From the NCBI RefSeq assembly GCF_030163795.1, contig NZ_JASJOF010000004.1, positions 62,001 through 126,000 of the forward strand: a stretch of DNA of 64,000 nt. Direction: 5' to 3'. Below are positions 51,357-60,395 of this stretch, one piece after another. This DNA is from Roseicyclus marinus (GTDB taxonomy: Bacteria > Pseudomonadota > Alphaproteobacteria > Rhodobacterales > Rhodobacteraceae). Position numbers and translations under genes: made by a program. A model generated the notes under the pieces. The model was given only the letters and a program-made list of their open reading frames with translations. It was not told where the DNA came from and made no database searches. Position 1 is the first letter of the stretch. Every line of letters starts with the position of its first letter.

Positions 51357-52055
51357 TCACTCGGTCGTTGCGAAATAAGCGGCCAGCGCTGCGATTTCCT
51401 CGTCTCCCAATCGCCGCGAGACCATGTTCATCACCTGATGTTCGCGCGTTCCATTTCGATAAGCAACCATTCCCGCGATGAAGGCGGAGGGTGCCAGCCC
51501 CCGGATCGACGGAATATCGCCGCCCCCGCTCGGCTGGTGGCAGGCCGTGCATTCCGAGGACAGGTATTCGCCGTAGGGCACGTCGCCCGCGATGGCGACG
51601 ATGGCGGCAATCTCGGGGTCAAGGGCCACCTCGGTTCCCTGCGTGTCGCCCTCTTCGGCCGCGCCACCCTCGTCCAGCAGGTAGGCGATCAGATCTGCGC
51701 GATCCTCTTCGGATCGGATGCCGCGAAAGACCATGCGCGTACCCGGAAAATAGGCGCGCGGGCCTTCAAGAAACCGGTCCAGCGTGTCTTCGTCCCAAAT
51801 CGCCCCCTCTGCCCCCGCGGCGGCAAGATCTTCCGAGAATTCGTAGCCCGGAACGGCCCCGATCGACCGCCCCACCAGCCCGTTCAGATGGGGGCCGACG
51901 CGGTGGACGGCCCCCTCTCCGATCATGTGGCAGGCCTGACAGGGGCGATAGAGCGGCTCGCCCCGTGCCGGGTCGCCTTGGCCAAGCGCCGGGACAGCCG
52001 ACGCAGCCAGTGTCGCAAAGGCAAACGCGGCAAGACCCGCGCGGGCCGGTGTCAT
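51357..52055 (-). CDS. soxE: Diheme cytochrome c SoxE
   Basis: A 232-residue periplasmic protein with a signal peptide (about residues 1-26) and two c-type heme sites, CQACH (C39-H43) and CTACH (C169-H173). It is the electron-accepting partner of SoxF. ATGA overlap with soxD. The first domain (GPHLNGLVGRSIGAVPGYEFSE...RMVFRGIRSEEDRADLIAYL) looks like cytochrome c2/c550, which SoxD's C-terminal domain also resembles, suggesting an old duplication. Confidence 0.88.
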   Translation of the reverse strand: MTPARAGLAAFAFATLAASAVPALGQGDPARGEPLYRPCQACHMIGEGAVHRVGPHLNGLVGRSIGAVPGYEFSEDLAAAGAEGAIWDEDTLDRFLEGPRAYFPGTRMVFRGIRSEEDRADLIAYLLDEGGAAEEGDTQGTEVALDPEIAAIVAIAGDVPYGEYLSSECTACHQPSGGGDIPSIRGLAPSAFIAGMVAYRNGTREHQVMNMVSRRLGDEEIAALAAYFATTE

Positions 52056-53131
52056 TGAGCGTCGCCCCCCTCTGCCCGGATATACGCGATCATGGCGGCA
52101 GCCTCGTCCTCGGACCTCAGCCCGCGGAAAGCCATGCGATTGCCGGGAATGAAACCGCGCGGATCAAGCAAATAGGCCGAAAGCGCCTCGTCGTCCCAAA
52201 CCATGCCTGCCGCATTCGCTTCGGCAAAGGCGGGCGAATAGCGGAACCCCTCGTGGCTGCCAACGGGCGCGCCATAGGTGTTGTTCAGCATCGGCCCTGT
52301 GCGGTTCGTGGCACCCTCCCCGATCTGGTGGCACGACGCGCATTGCCGCCAGAGCGCCTCGCCCGCCGCGACGAGTTCCGGGTCAGGACCGGCCGGTGCC
52401 TCGGGCTCGGCCGCTGCGGTTTCGACCACCTCGGCTTCCGCCGCAACCGGCATGGCCTCGGGCGCAGCGGAGGCATCCTCCGCGGTTTCCGGCGTGACGT
52501 TCAGAACCGTCGCGCGTGCCGTGATCTCGATGCTTTCCGCGCAATTTTCCATGCAGGGCTCGCCAGCGAACACGGTCAGTTCCGTCGTCGCCCGGTCATC
52601 CATGAAAAATGCATCCTCGTTGGGCATCGCCATCTCGAGGAAGTTCTCGTTCGACAATTCGAAATCGTCTTCGACCATATTGTTGAGATACATCAGGTAG
52701 GCGACGATTGCATAGACCTCGTCATCCTCCAGCGATTGCGCGGCCCCGTAGGGCATGGCGCGATGCACATAGTCCCAGACGGTCGACAGATAGGGCCAAT
52801 AGGACCCGATCGTCTTGTGCGGATCCTCGTCGTCGAGCGTGCCGAAGCCCCCGGCCAGAACCGGCCAGCGGCCGACCGCCTCGCCGAAATCGCCGTGACA
52901 GGCCGAGCAGTAATCGATGTAGAGCTCTTCGCCCGTGTAGACATCGCCCGACCCCACCGGCAGGCCCTGCCCGTCGGGGCGGATGTCGATGTCCCATGCC
53001 GCGACTTCCTCGGGCAAGGCGGTGCGCCCGAGGCCGAAACCGCCCTCGCGGCTCGGGGCGGGGTTTTCCTGCGCAAAGGCGAAGGCCGCGGTGACGACAA
53101 GCGCCGTGGACAGCGTGAGGGTTTTCATCAT
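52052..53131 (-). CDS. soxD: Sulfane dehydrogenase diheme cytochrome c subunit SoxD
   Basis: 359 residues from the ATG at 53131: signal peptide 1-20, heme site CSACH (C75-H79), an Ala/Glu-rich linker at about 215-250, and a second cytochrome domain with CASCH (C264-H268). SoxD takes electrons from SoxC during oxidation of SoxY-bound sulfane sulfur. The start is ambiguous: ATGs at 53128, 53131 and 53149 are in frame. I chose 53131 because it follows the soxC stop by one base and begins right at the signal peptide. Confidence 0.92.
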   Translation of the reverse strand: MMKTLTLSTALVVTAAFAFAQENPAPSREGGFGLGRTALPEEVAAWDIDIRPDGQGLPVGSGDVYTGEELYIDYCSACHGDFGEAVGRWPVLAGGFGTLDDEDPHKTIGSYWPYLSTVWDYVHRAMPYGAAQSLEDDEVYAIVAYLMYLNNMVEDDFELSNENFLEMAMPNEDAFFMDDRATTELTVFAGEPCMENCAESIEITARATVLNVTPETAEDASAAPEAMPVAAEAEVVETAAAEPEAPAGPDPELVAAGEALWRQCASCHQIGEGATNRTGPMLNNTYGAPVGSHEGFRYSPAFAEANAAGMVWDDEALSAYLLDPRGFIPGNRMAFRGLRSEDEAAAMIAYIRAEGGDAQ

Positions 53132-53132
53132 T

Positions 53133-54407
53133 TCAACCGACTTCGACATTTTCCGCCTCACCCCGTTCGTTGATGGCCCAGGTCTGGATGCCATTGTTGT
53201 GGTAGATCGAATTCAGGCCGCGCACCTCGCGCAGCTGATCCTTGGTGGGTTGGACGTAGCCGGTGGAATCATGCGCCCGGCTCTGCAACAGAAGCGGCCG
53301 CCCATCCCAGTCGAATTCGAAGTAGAAGCGGTGCATCGACTTGTCGAAAGACGGGCCAGACATGCGCGCCCGGTGCCAGTTGATGCCGCCATCGAGCGTC
53401 ACATCCACCCGCGGAATCGTGCCCCGGCCGGACCACGCAACGCCCGTCAGGACGGTCGGCCCCGGCCCGTGCAGGATCGGCGCCTGAGGGCTGGGATTGG
53501 TGATGACCGATTTCGCGTCCATCTCCCAGGTGAAGCGGCGCGCCTGACCGTCGGCCAGAAGATCGGTGTATTTCGACGTTTCCTCGCGATGGTGCCAGGG
53601 CGCGTCACCAACCTCGATCCGGCGCAGCCACTTGACCCACATGTTGCCTTCCCAACCGGGCACGACAAGGCGCAGCGGATAGCCCTGTTCGGGGCGCAGC
53701 CTTTCGCCGTTCATATGCGTGGCGACCATGCAATCATCGAGCGCCTTTTCCATCGGGATCGACCGGGTCATGCCGCTGGCATCCGCGCCTTCGGGCAGGA
53801 TCCAGCTGCCACTCGTGCGCACGCCCGCCTCTTCCAGCAACAGCCGCAGGGGCACGCCGGTATAGACCACGTTGTGGATCATGCCGTGGGTAAACTGCAC
53901 GCCGTTCAGCTGCGACCCGCGCCATTCCATGCCGGTATTGGCCGCGCATTCGAGGAAATAGGTCCGGTTCTCGCGCGGAAAGCGCATCAGGTCTTCCATG
54001 GTGAAGACCAGCGGATTGTCGACCAGACCGTTGATCATCAGCCGGTGCTGGCCGGGATCGATCTCGGCCACACCCGAATGGTGGCGCTCGAAGCACAGCC
54101 CATTGGGGGTGATAATCCCCTCCAGCTCGTGAAGCGGCGTGAAATTGACCGAGCTGACGGTATCGGCGGTCAGCCATTCCACGTTGCGGCGCACCACATG
54201 CGCCTCGTGCGGCGAGGGCACGCCGTAGGGCGCGGCATCGACGCCCGCACCAAGGTATTGCTGCCAGGGCTGCATCTCCATGATCGCCGGATCGGGCCCC
54301 GCGGCCTGCGCATGGGCGAACTTGCCCGCAGCAGCGGCCCCCGTGGCCACGGCGGCCCCTGCCAGAAACTGCCGGCGCGATTGGCTGAATTTCGGACTGT
54401 CGGTCAT
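53133..54407 (-). CDS. soxC: Sulfane dehydrogenase molybdenum subunit SoxC
   Basis: A 424-residue sulfite-oxidase-family molybdoprotein with a Tat signal (SRRQFLAGAAVATGAAAAG). The molybdopterin-ligating cysteine is C154 in FLECAANTGMEW, and the C-terminal Ig-like dimerisation domain is present (VDVTLDGGINWHRA...). Presence of soxCD predicts full oxidation of thiosulfate to sulfate without sulfur globules. 31 bases after soxB. Confidence 0.95.
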   Translation of the reverse strand: MTDSPKFSQSRRQFLAGAAVATGAAAAGKFAHAQAAGPDPAIMEMQPWQQYLGAGVDAAPYGVPSPHEAHVVRRNVEWLTADTVSSVNFTPLHELEGIITPNGLCFERHHSGVAEIDPGQHRLMINGLVDNPLVFTMEDLMRFPRENRTYFLECAANTGMEWRGSQLNGVQFTHGMIHNVVYTGVPLRLLLEEAGVRTSGSWILPEGADASGMTRSIPMEKALDDCMVATHMNGERLRPEQGYPLRLVVPGWEGNMWVKWLRRIEVGDAPWHHREETSKYTDLLADGQARRFTWEMDAKSVITNPSPQAPILHGPGPTVLTGVAWSGRGTIPRVDVTLDGGINWHRARMSGPSFDKSMHRFYFEFDWDGRPLLLQSRAHDSTGYVQPTKDQLREVRGLNSIYHNNGIQTWAINERGEAENVEVG

Positions 54408-54438
54408 TTTTCGATACCTCTCTGGTCAGGCAGGGGCG

Positions 54439-56133
54439 TCAGCCGCCCACGACATCGACGGAGTTGTTGGGTTCAAGCGTCACGGTGCCCTGCGCGCGGA
54501 TGTGGTTTTCCACCACATCCCAGATCGGCGGACCCTCGGTGGCCTGGTTCACGCTGGCCCAGCCGGCAACGACATAAGACTGCTCGGGCTGGACCAATTC
54601 GCCGGTGGACAGGAGCGTCATCTCGGTAATGCGGCTTCCTTGTGGCTGGGCCGGGTCGATCCGGTAGCCCATGCCGCCCACCCGCACCATGTCACCGCCC
54701 TGTTGGTAATAGGCGTCGGGGTTGAAGATGTTGGCAGCAACGTCTTCCATGATCGTGTGCAGCATCTCGCCCGTCATTTCGGTCCGATAGGCGGCCGGGT
54801 AGGTCATGGCGGTGACGTTGTAGATGTCCTCGCGCGTGATTTCCTGTCCCGGCAGGATGGCCGCGCCCCAGCGGAAACCGGGGGACAGCGCGATCTGCGC
54901 GTCGCGCTGGCTGATCAGCGCGTCGCAGATCACATCATCCCACGTGCCATTGAAATTGCCGCGCCGGAACAACAGCGATCCCGAGGTGCCGATGACCTCC
55001 GACATTTCGGCGGCATAGGGCGCGCGCGTCTCGTCGACCAGCGCCGTCATCTCCGGGTCGGGCTCGATCACGTCGGAGAAAATCGGGATCAACCGGTGGC
55101 TGATGCCGCGCATCGCGCCGTCCTGCACATCCAGATCGACACGGCTCACGAACTTGCCGTGGCTTCCGCTCGCAATCAGGAAGGTGTTGCCGACCTGAAT
55201 GGGCTCGGGCAGCGCGTCATGGGTATGTCCGGTCAGGATCACGTCGATGCCGGGAATGTCGCGCGCGAATTGCCGGTCCACGTCGAACCCGTTGTGCGAC
55301 AGCAGCACGACCACCTGCGCCCCCGCCGCGCGCACTTCCTCCACCACTTCCGCGATACGGTCGCGGCGCAGGCCGAAACTCAGCTCGGGGAACATCCAAC
55401 CAGGATTTGCGATCGGCATGTAGGGAAAGGCCTGCCCGATGACGCCGATGGCGGTGCCGTTGCGCTCGAAGATCCTGTAATCGTCGTAGACCGGCTCGTC
55501 CCATTCCGCGTCGAAAATATTGGCCCCGAGGAAGGCGGGGTTCACATGGTTCTCGATCAGCTCGTTGACCCGGTCCGACCCGAGCGTGAATTCCCAGTGC
55601 GAGGTCATCGCCTCGACACCCAGCGCATTCATCAGCGTGACCATGTCCATGCCCCGCGTCCGCAGGCTGGGCAGCGATCCCTGCCATGTGTCGCCCCCGT
55701 CCAGCAAAAGCGCGTGGGGGGCCTGCGCCCGGATCGCCTTGACCACGGTCGAGATCCGGTCAAGCCCACCCATCCTTCCATAGCCTCGCGCCATCGCCTC
55801 GAAATCGCTGTAGGTCAGCGCGTAATCCAGCGCGCTGCCCTGCTCGACGCCGAACCGCGCCCGGAATTCGGAGCCCACCAGATGCGGCGGCTGGCCGGCA
55901 TGGATGCCGACGCCGATGTTGAATTCCGGCTCGCGGAAATAGATCGGCTGGGTCTGGGCGTGCATGTCGGTGATGTGGATCAGCGTCACGTTGCCGGGTC
56001 CGCCCTCGCCGATCAGCTGGTCCTGCGTCAGCGATTGCTGCGCGGCCAGCCGCGCCCAGTTGCCGAAGCCCGAAGCCCCGTAAAGGGCCGATGTGGCCAG
56101 GGCGGCCTGCACGAAATGGCGACGCGAGATCAT
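54439..56133 (-). CDS. soxB: Thiosulfohydrolase SoxB
   Basis: A 564-residue dimanganese metallophosphatase-fold enzyme with a Tat signal (SRRHFVQAA). Metal ligands are in HITDMHAQ (D56, H58), DGGDTWQGS, LLSHNGFDVD and LTGHTHDALP. It releases sulfate from SoxYZ-bound cysteine S-thiosulfonate. The 84-base gap in front of it holds an ArsR-type dyad and a hairpin, unlike the tight junctions elsewhere in the operon, so soxB may have an internal promoter. Confidence 0.96.
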   Translation of the reverse strand: MISRRHFVQAALATSALYGASGFGNWARLAAQQSLTQDQLIGEGGPGNVTLIHITDMHAQTQPIYFREPEFNIGVGIHAGQPPHLVGSEFRARFGVEQGSALDYALTYSDFEAMARGYGRMGGLDRISTVVKAIRAQAPHALLLDGGDTWQGSLPSLRTRGMDMVTLMNALGVEAMTSHWEFTLGSDRVNELIENHVNPAFLGANIFDAEWDEPVYDDYRIFERNGTAIGVIGQAFPYMPIANPGWMFPELSFGLRRDRIAEVVEEVRAAGAQVVVLLSHNGFDVDRQFARDIPGIDVILTGHTHDALPEPIQVGNTFLIASGSHGKFVSRVDLDVQDGAMRGISHRLIPIFSDVIEPDPEMTALVDETRAPYAAEMSEVIGTSGSLLFRRGNFNGTWDDVICDALISQRDAQIALSPGFRWGAAILPGQEITREDIYNVTAMTYPAAYRTEMTGEMLHTIMEDVAANIFNPDAYYQQGGDMVRVGGMGYRIDPAQPQGSRITEMTLLSTGELVQPEQSYVVAGWASVNQATEGPPIWDVVENHIRAQGTVTLEPNNSVDVVGG

Positions 56134-56151
56134 GGTTCAACCCCTGATGTT

Positions 56152-56167
56152 ATTCAAGTTATTGAAT
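56152..56167. promoter_or_regulatory. ArsR-type dyad upstream of soxB, candidate SoxR site
   Basis: ATTCAA-GTTA-TTGAAT, a perfect 6-4-6 inverted repeat, 19 bases before the soxB start. An ATTCAA half-site also occurs between soxV and soxS (59944). AT-rich ATTCAA dyads resemble targets of BigR/SqrR/SoxR-type ArsR repressors. Confidence 0.55.
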
Positions 56168-56183
56168 GTATTGGAACGGACAA

Positions 56184-56205
56184 CGCCCCGGATTGCTCCG
56201 GGGCG
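56184..56205 (-). terminator. Hairpin between soxA and soxB
   Basis: CGCCCCGGA (56184-56192) with TCCGGGGCG (56197-56205), 9 perfect pairs and a 4-base loop, 12 bases after the soxA stop. No T-run follows. It likely divides the transcript into soxXYZA and soxBCDEF segments with different stability. Confidence 0.55.
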
Positions 56206-56217
56206 CTGATCTTGCTG

Positions 56218-57084
56218 TCAGTTGCGAACGGCCGGGCCTTCGACCGTCAGGCCGTTGCCGCGCGAGGCGACGTAAAGCTCCAGCGCCACGAATTCGGGGC
56301 TGCCGACCGCATAGGGTTCGCCGCGCGTGTCGCGAATACAGCCGCGGAAACGGTTGTGGATCGACACGATGTTGGCGTTCTTCAGACGATAGGTCGGGAA
56401 CCCGTTCACCTGCCCCTGGCTCAGATGGTCTGCCCGGATCAGGTTGCCATAATTGTTCTCATGGCACTGGGCGCAGCTCAGCTCCATCTGGCCGTATTGG
56501 GTGTAGTAGATCTCGCGACCCAGTTCCCAAGCCTCGGAAGCGGGGCCATCCATGGCCACGTTCACCGTCTGCCCGCGACCGACCGACGCGATCAGGGCGA
56601 CCATGTTCCGCATTTCCTGGCTGTCGTAGCCATAAGGCTCCGCCACGCCCATGCGCTCGGTCTGACATTCGAGGATCTGCATCTCGACGGTCTGCACCTC
56701 GCCATGCTCCTCATCCCACTGGGGATAGGTGGCGCGGACGCCTGCAAGGCTTTCGGGGTTCTCGTGACACGAGGCGCAACTGTTGCCCTCGGTCCCCATC
56801 GCGGTGTTGAACGCCTCGATCCCCTGCTCGACATAAAGCATGCCGGGGTTGTCGAAATCATCCGCCTGCATGGCCCGCGTCTCGTCGGTGCGGAACACCC
56901 AGCCGGAATAGATGGTGTCGAACACCCCCGCGAGATGTTCGGGCGGTTCGGTTTCGGTGACGATGGCGATCTCGCCGTTGATGACGAGTTCCCCCCCGGT
57001 GCGAATATCGGCAAGGCCGACCCCGGCGGCAAGGACGGCGAGGATCGCCGCCGATGTTCCGCCAAGAAGCGCTTTTCTTGTCAT
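56218..57084 (-). CDS. soxA: Diheme cytochrome SoxA
   Basis: A 288-residue periplasmic protein with a signal peptide (about 1-25) and two heme motifs: CASCH (C103-H107) and CAQCH (C204-H208). C249 in NRFRGCIRDTRGEPY is the conserved cysteine that becomes the heme ligand/active-site persulfide. The SoxAX complex couples thiosulfate to SoxY. Many SoxA proteins have lost the N-terminal heme site, but this is the diheme form. GGAGGAAGTAACGGCC precedes the ATG. Confidence 0.95.
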   Translation of the reverse strand: MTRKALLGGTSAAILAVLAAGVGLADIRTGGELVINGEIAIVTETEPPEHLAGVFDTIYSGWVFRTDETRAMQADDFDNPGMLYVEQGIEAFNTAMGTEGNSCASCHENPESLAGVRATYPQWDEEHGEVQTVEMQILECQTERMGVAEPYGYDSQEMRNMVALIASVGRGQTVNVAMDGPASEAWELGREIYYTQYGQMELSCAQCHENNYGNLIRADHLSQGQVNGFPTYRLKNANIVSIHNRFRGCIRDTRGEPYAVGSPEFVALELYVASRGNGLTVEGPAVRN

Positions 57085-57129
57085 GGCCGTTACTTCCTCC
57101 CTTGCGACGGCTTGGTCTGGCAGGTCCGG

Positions 57130-57459
57130 TCAGGCGACGGTGATATCCGCCGTGTCCGTGTAGACCGAGCCATCGTCATCGTACCAGGTGAACTGGAACG
57201 TGCCGGTTTCGTTGACGACTGCGTCGAACTGGAAATACGGGTTGGTCGATACGCCGGGATGGATCTCGACATCGACGACCAGCGCGCCGTTGAACTCGCA
57301 GGTGAAGCGGTTGATGATCGACCGCGGGATGACGTTACCGTCGCTGCCGCGGCGCTGACCCGATTCCATCGGGTGGCTGATCAGGGTACGGACCGACACG
57401 CTTTCGCCGGCCGTGGCATCGCGCGGAACGCGGACGCGGGGTGTGACATTCTCTGCCAT
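57130..57459 (-). CDS. soxZ: Sulfur carrier complex subunit SoxZ
   Basis: A 109-residue Ig-like protein without signal peptide, exported with SoxY by hitch-hiking. Family features are RVRVPRDATAGESVSVRTLISHPMESGQRR and CEFNGALVVDVEIHPGVSTNPYFQF. Heterodimer partner of SoxY, encoded 28 bases upstream. Confidence 0.96.
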   Translation of the reverse strand: MAENVTPRVRVPRDATAGESVSVRTLISHPMESGQRRGSDGNVIPRSIINRFTCEFNGALVVDVEIHPGVSTNPYFQFDAVVNETGTFQFTWYDDDGSVYTDTADITVA

Positions 57460-57487
57460 GGTCTCTCTCCTTGTCCTCTCGTTTCGC

Positions 57488-57910
57488 TCAGCCGCCGCAA
57501 CCGCCGATGGTCACGCGCACATTCTGGCGGGCCTGCTTGAAGCTGCCGTCGGGCATCCGCGCGATGGCGACCACTTCCTGCTCGCCCGCCAACCGGATCC
57601 GGGTGGAAGCCAGCTGCGATCCCGCCGCCGGGCCGTAATTGAAGGTGCAGACATCGGCCTGCGGATTGCCCGCGGCGAGGATCATGATCGCCGCCGCGCC
57701 CGGCGCGGTCACCTCGATCGGAACGGTGTTGCCGTTCTCCGCGATTTCGGGCGCGATCAGCGTGATGCCGTCGCTGCCCATGTCAGCCCCCGCGGTGAAA
57801 GCCTGAATGGCTTCGTCGAGAGTGGCGGCATTGGCGAGATGCGGCAGGCCTGCGAAGGCGGCAAGAACCGCCAGCCCGGAGCCGACGAATTGCCTGCGTG
57901 TCTGGGTCAT
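57488..57910 (-). CDS. soxY: Sulfur carrier protein SoxY
   Basis: A 140-residue protein with a Tat signal (TRRQFVGSGLAVLAAFAG) and the carrier tail VTIGGCGG, whose cysteine C138 holds the sulfur intermediates. An extra cysteine occurs at 88 (DVCTFNYG). Central component of the Sox pathway, first coupled to soxZ. Confidence 0.96.
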   Translation of the reverse strand: MTQTRRQFVGSGLAVLAAFAGLPHLANAATLDEAIQAFTAGADMGSDGITLIAPEIAENGNTVPIEVTAPGAAAIMILAAGNPQADVCTFNYGPAAGSQLASTRIRLAGEQEVVAIARMPDGSFKQARQNVRVTIGGCGG

Positions 57911-57952
57911 GAGATCAGTCTCCTTGGTCTCGGGGTTACGGGGCCGACCGGC

Positions 57953-58432
57953 TCAATAGTCGGTCAGCGTCATCAGGAACGCGATAATGTCCTCGATCTG
58001 CTGCCCCTCGAGAATTGGCTGCAGATCCGCAGGCGCGGGCCGCGTGGTGAAGGCATCGCCGGGCCGGGTGAACCCCGACACCTTGTAGAAGGCGGGCATG
58101 ATCGAGTCGGGGAAGGTCATGTCGGCATTGACCAACAGGCCCCGCAACGCGGGCTCTTCCCACCGCGTCGCCACCCCGTCGAGCACAGGGCCGACCTCGC
58201 CGTGCCACGGCTCGTCCGAAAGTGCCGACACCGCGTGACAGGCCAGGCAATTGCCACCCGATCTGCTTGCGAAAATTTCGGCCCCGCGTGCGGCGTCCCC
58301 CGGAACCCCTGTCAGGCTTTCGAAAACTTCCCCGTATTCGCTCATAACCACGTCGTCGGGGGCGATGACATCGGCTTGAACACTCGTCGCAGCCAAGGCA
58401 ATGCCGGCCGCCATAAGCATCTGGCGCTTCAC
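57953..58432 (-). CDS. soxX: Monoheme cytochrome SoxX
   Basis: A 159-residue periplasmic cytochrome c: signal peptide 1-20 (SVQA), heme site CLACH (C62-H66), and a downstream methionine in SIMPAFYKVSG as probable axial ligand. Partner of SoxA. It starts the structural sox genes after a 109-base control region. Confidence 0.94.
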   Translation of the reverse strand: MKRQMLMAAGIALAATSVQADVIAPDDVVMSEYGEVFESLTGVPGDAARGAEIFASRSGGNCLACHAVSALSDEPWHGEVGPVLDGVATRWEEPALRGLLVNADMTFPDSIMPAFYKVSGFTRPGDAFTTRPAPADLQPILEGQQIEDIIAFLMTLTDY

Positions 58433-58541
58433 TGTAGTTCCTCCCTTGGGACCGAGTCACCGGCCTCCGGTATACCGTAGTATTGCTCACCTTGTGATTG
58501 CAAGAACACTTTCAGATTTTTGCATGTGATATCTGCGGACG
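58433..58541 (-). promoter_or_regulatory. Control region between soxW and soxX
   Basis: Read on the minus strand it holds TTGCAA followed after 15 bases by TACTAC, a passable promoter for soxX, and a CGGTATACCG palindrome (58468-58477) downstream of it. In Paracoccus the soxW-soxX gap is a SoxR-controlled promoter. I see no ATTCAA dyad like the one before soxB. Confidence 0.45.
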
Positions 58542-59123
58542 TCATTCCACGGCGCCGGCCGCGGCCTGTTCGGCGAACATACGGGCATGATATCGTTGGA
58601 AATCTTCTTCGCCCTCGTAGCCTTCCTCCAGAACCCAGTTCAGCATGTTGAACGTCGTCCAGCGGCCGAAGGCACCCGGCATGACCACCGCCGCGGCCTC
58701 CATACCGGTCACGCCTTCGGGCACATCCTCGGGAAAAAACAGGATCGTCGGCGTGAACAGGTTGCGCCAGCGCCGGGCGATCTCGCGCTCCTCCATCGTC
58801 TCGCCATCGAAATCCGTCACCTCGGTGGACCCATGCATGTTGATGCGCAGGACGTAGAAATCCTCTTCCAGCATCCGCAGGATGTCGGGCTCGACCCAGA
58901 CCTCTTCGTGCATCCGCGAGCAATAGATGCAGCCGCGCTGCTCGATCATGACCATCAGGCGCTGGCCATTTGCATTGGCCTCGTCCAGATCCTCGCGCAG
59001 GTCGAGAAACGTCTCCTCGATCCAGGGCGCGATATGCAGCCCGTCATCGCCCACTTCGGCCCCTGCCGCGCCCGACAGGGCAAGCGTGGCGCCAACAATC
59101 ACTCCGGTCAGTCTTGCGAACAT
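58542..59123 (-). CDS. soxW: Periplasmic thioredoxin SoxW
   Basis: A 193-residue thioredoxin-like protein with a signal peptide (about 1-22). Active site CIYC (C65-C68) in EQRGCIYCSRMHEEV, cis-proline region FTPTILFF. It receives electrons from SoxV and keeps SoxYZ reduced. 45 bases downstream of soxV. Confidence 0.9.
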   Translation of the reverse strand: MFARLTGVIVGATLALSGAAGAEVGDDGLHIAPWIEETFLDLREDLDEANANGQRLMVMIEQRGCIYCSRMHEEVWVEPDILRMLEEDFYVLRINMHGSTEVTDFDGETMEEREIARRWRNLFTPTILFFPEDVPEGVTGMEAAAVVMPGAFGRWTTFNMLNWVLEEGYEGEEDFQRYHARMFAEQAAAGAVE

Positions 59124-59168
59124 GTCTCCAGGGCCTCCTCTTCCCCGTCTGCCGTTGCGCGATGGACC

Positions 59169-59909
59169 TTACCCGATGGTCTGGAACACCTCGAACGTCT
59201 CGATCATCCACTGCCCCACATACAGCAGCGCGTTGGTGGCGATCAGCACGCCGAACACGACCAGCGCGCCCCCCATCACCTTTTCCACTGTACCCAGATG
59301 CCGCCGGAACTGCCGCATCAACCGCATGAACGGCCCCACGAATCCCGCCGCCAGCACGAATGGCAAGGTCATCCCGATCCCGTAGGCGAACAGCAACTGC
59401 ATCCCCTGCCCCGCCGTATCCGTCGTGCCCGCCATGAACAGGATCGCCGCCAGCACCGGCCCGACGCAGGGCGTCCATCCAAAGGCAAAGGCCAGCCCGA
59501 TCACATAGGCCCCGCCAAGCCCGAGGTTCGCGGTGTCGCCCGGCTCCGCCCGCAAGCTGCGGTTCAGAAAGCCGATCCGGATCACGCCCAAAAAATGCAG
59601 GCCCATGCCGATGATCATCGCCGCCGCCACGTAGCGCAGCACGTCGAACCAGTCGCGCAGCACCTGACCAAAGAACGAGGCCGAAGCCCCCAATGCCACG
59701 AACACCGTCAGAACGCCCGCCGCGAACATCATGGCCCCCGTCACGGCCCGCACCCGCGTCGCCCGCGTGATCGCGCCGCCCTGCGCCACTTCGGCCGCGC
59801 TCATGCCGCCCAGATAGCTCAGGTAAAAGGGCACCATCGGCAGAATGCAGGGTGACAGGAACGACAACAGACCCGCCAGAAAGGCCCCGCTCAGCGAAAT
59901 GTCGAACAT
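59169..59909 (-). CDS. soxV: CcdA-type thiol transporter SoxV
   Basis: A 246-residue membrane protein of the DsbD/CcdA family with six hydrophobic segments. Redox cysteines lie in SFLSPCILPMVPFYLSYLGG and FGWTPCVGPVLAAILF. It passes reducing equivalents from cytosolic thioredoxin to SoxW/SoxS and SoxY. First gene of the minus-strand sox operon, divergent from soxS. Confidence 0.93.
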   Translation of the reverse strand: MFDISLSGAFLAGLLSFLSPCILPMVPFYLSYLGGMSAAEVAQGGAITRATRVRAVTGAMMFAAGVLTVFVALGASASFFGQVLRDWFDVLRYVAAAMIIGMGLHFLGVIRIGFLNRSLRAEPGDTANLGLGGAYVIGLAFAFGWTPCVGPVLAAILFMAGTTDTAGQGMQLLFAYGIGMTLPFVLAAGFVGPFMRLMRQFRRHLGTVEKVMGGALVVFGVLIATNALLYVGQWMIETFEVFQTIG

Positions 59910-59943
59910 CGGGATTCCTGCTTCAAGCTGGCGTGGACTTCAC

Positions 59944-59960
59944 ATTCAAGAATTCATATT
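59944..59960. promoter_or_regulatory. Imperfect ATTCAA site in the soxV-soxS divergent region
   Basis: ATTCAA-GAAT-TCATAT in an AT-rich 60-base gap. The half-site equals that of the dyad upstream of soxB. This is the expected place for SoxR to control soxVW and soxSR together. Confidence 0.5.
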
Positions 59961-59969
59961 AAAGAGGCC

Positions 59970-60395
59970 ATGAGAGTTACGTCAACGTCGCACCTTGCCC
60001 GGATCAGACATTCCCTGGCTGCTCTGCTGGCAGCCGTGGTGATCCTCGTGGCCCAACCGCACGCCGCGCAGGCGCAGGATTGGGAACTGGTCCTGATCGA
60101 ACAGCACGGCTGCGCCTATTGCGCGCGCTGGAACCGCGACGTGGCCCCCGAATATCCGCTCACCCCCGAGGGCCGCTTCGCGCCACTACGCCGCGTCGAC
60201 CTGCGCCAACCCCTGCCCGACGATCTGGCCTTCGACACCCGCCCCGTCTTCACCCCCACCTTCATCCTGATGCGCGACGGGGCCGAGGTGTCGCGCCTCG
60301 AAGGCTATCCGGGCGAGGATTTCTTCTGGGGCCTTCTCGGACGGATGCTCGACACGGCCGATGCGGCATGGATGACACGGAACGCCGACGGATGA
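59970..60395 (+). CDS. soxS: Periplasmic thioredoxin-like SoxS
   Basis: A 141-residue secreted thioredoxin-fold protein: signal peptide about 1-36 (AQAQ), active site CAYC (C48-C51) in EQHGCAYCARWNRD, cis-Pro region FTPTFILM. In Paracoccus SoxS is needed to keep SoxYZ active. It shares the EQ-x-GC-x-YC wording with SoxW, so they are probably paralogues. Followed by soxR after 70 bases. Confidence 0.9.
   Translation: MRVTSTSHLARIRHSLAALLAAVVILVAQPHAAQAQDWELVLIEQHGCAYCARWNRDVAPEYPLTPEGRFAPLRRVDLRQPLPDDLAFDTRPVFTPTFILMRDGAEVSRLEGYPGEDFFWGLLGRMLDTADAAWMTRNADG

Noticed and set aside
54280-57540. Long plus-strand open frame antisense to soxB, soxA and soxZ
   Set aside because: It is an antisense shadow with no recognisable domain. 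The opposite strand carries intact sox genes with heme and metal motifs.
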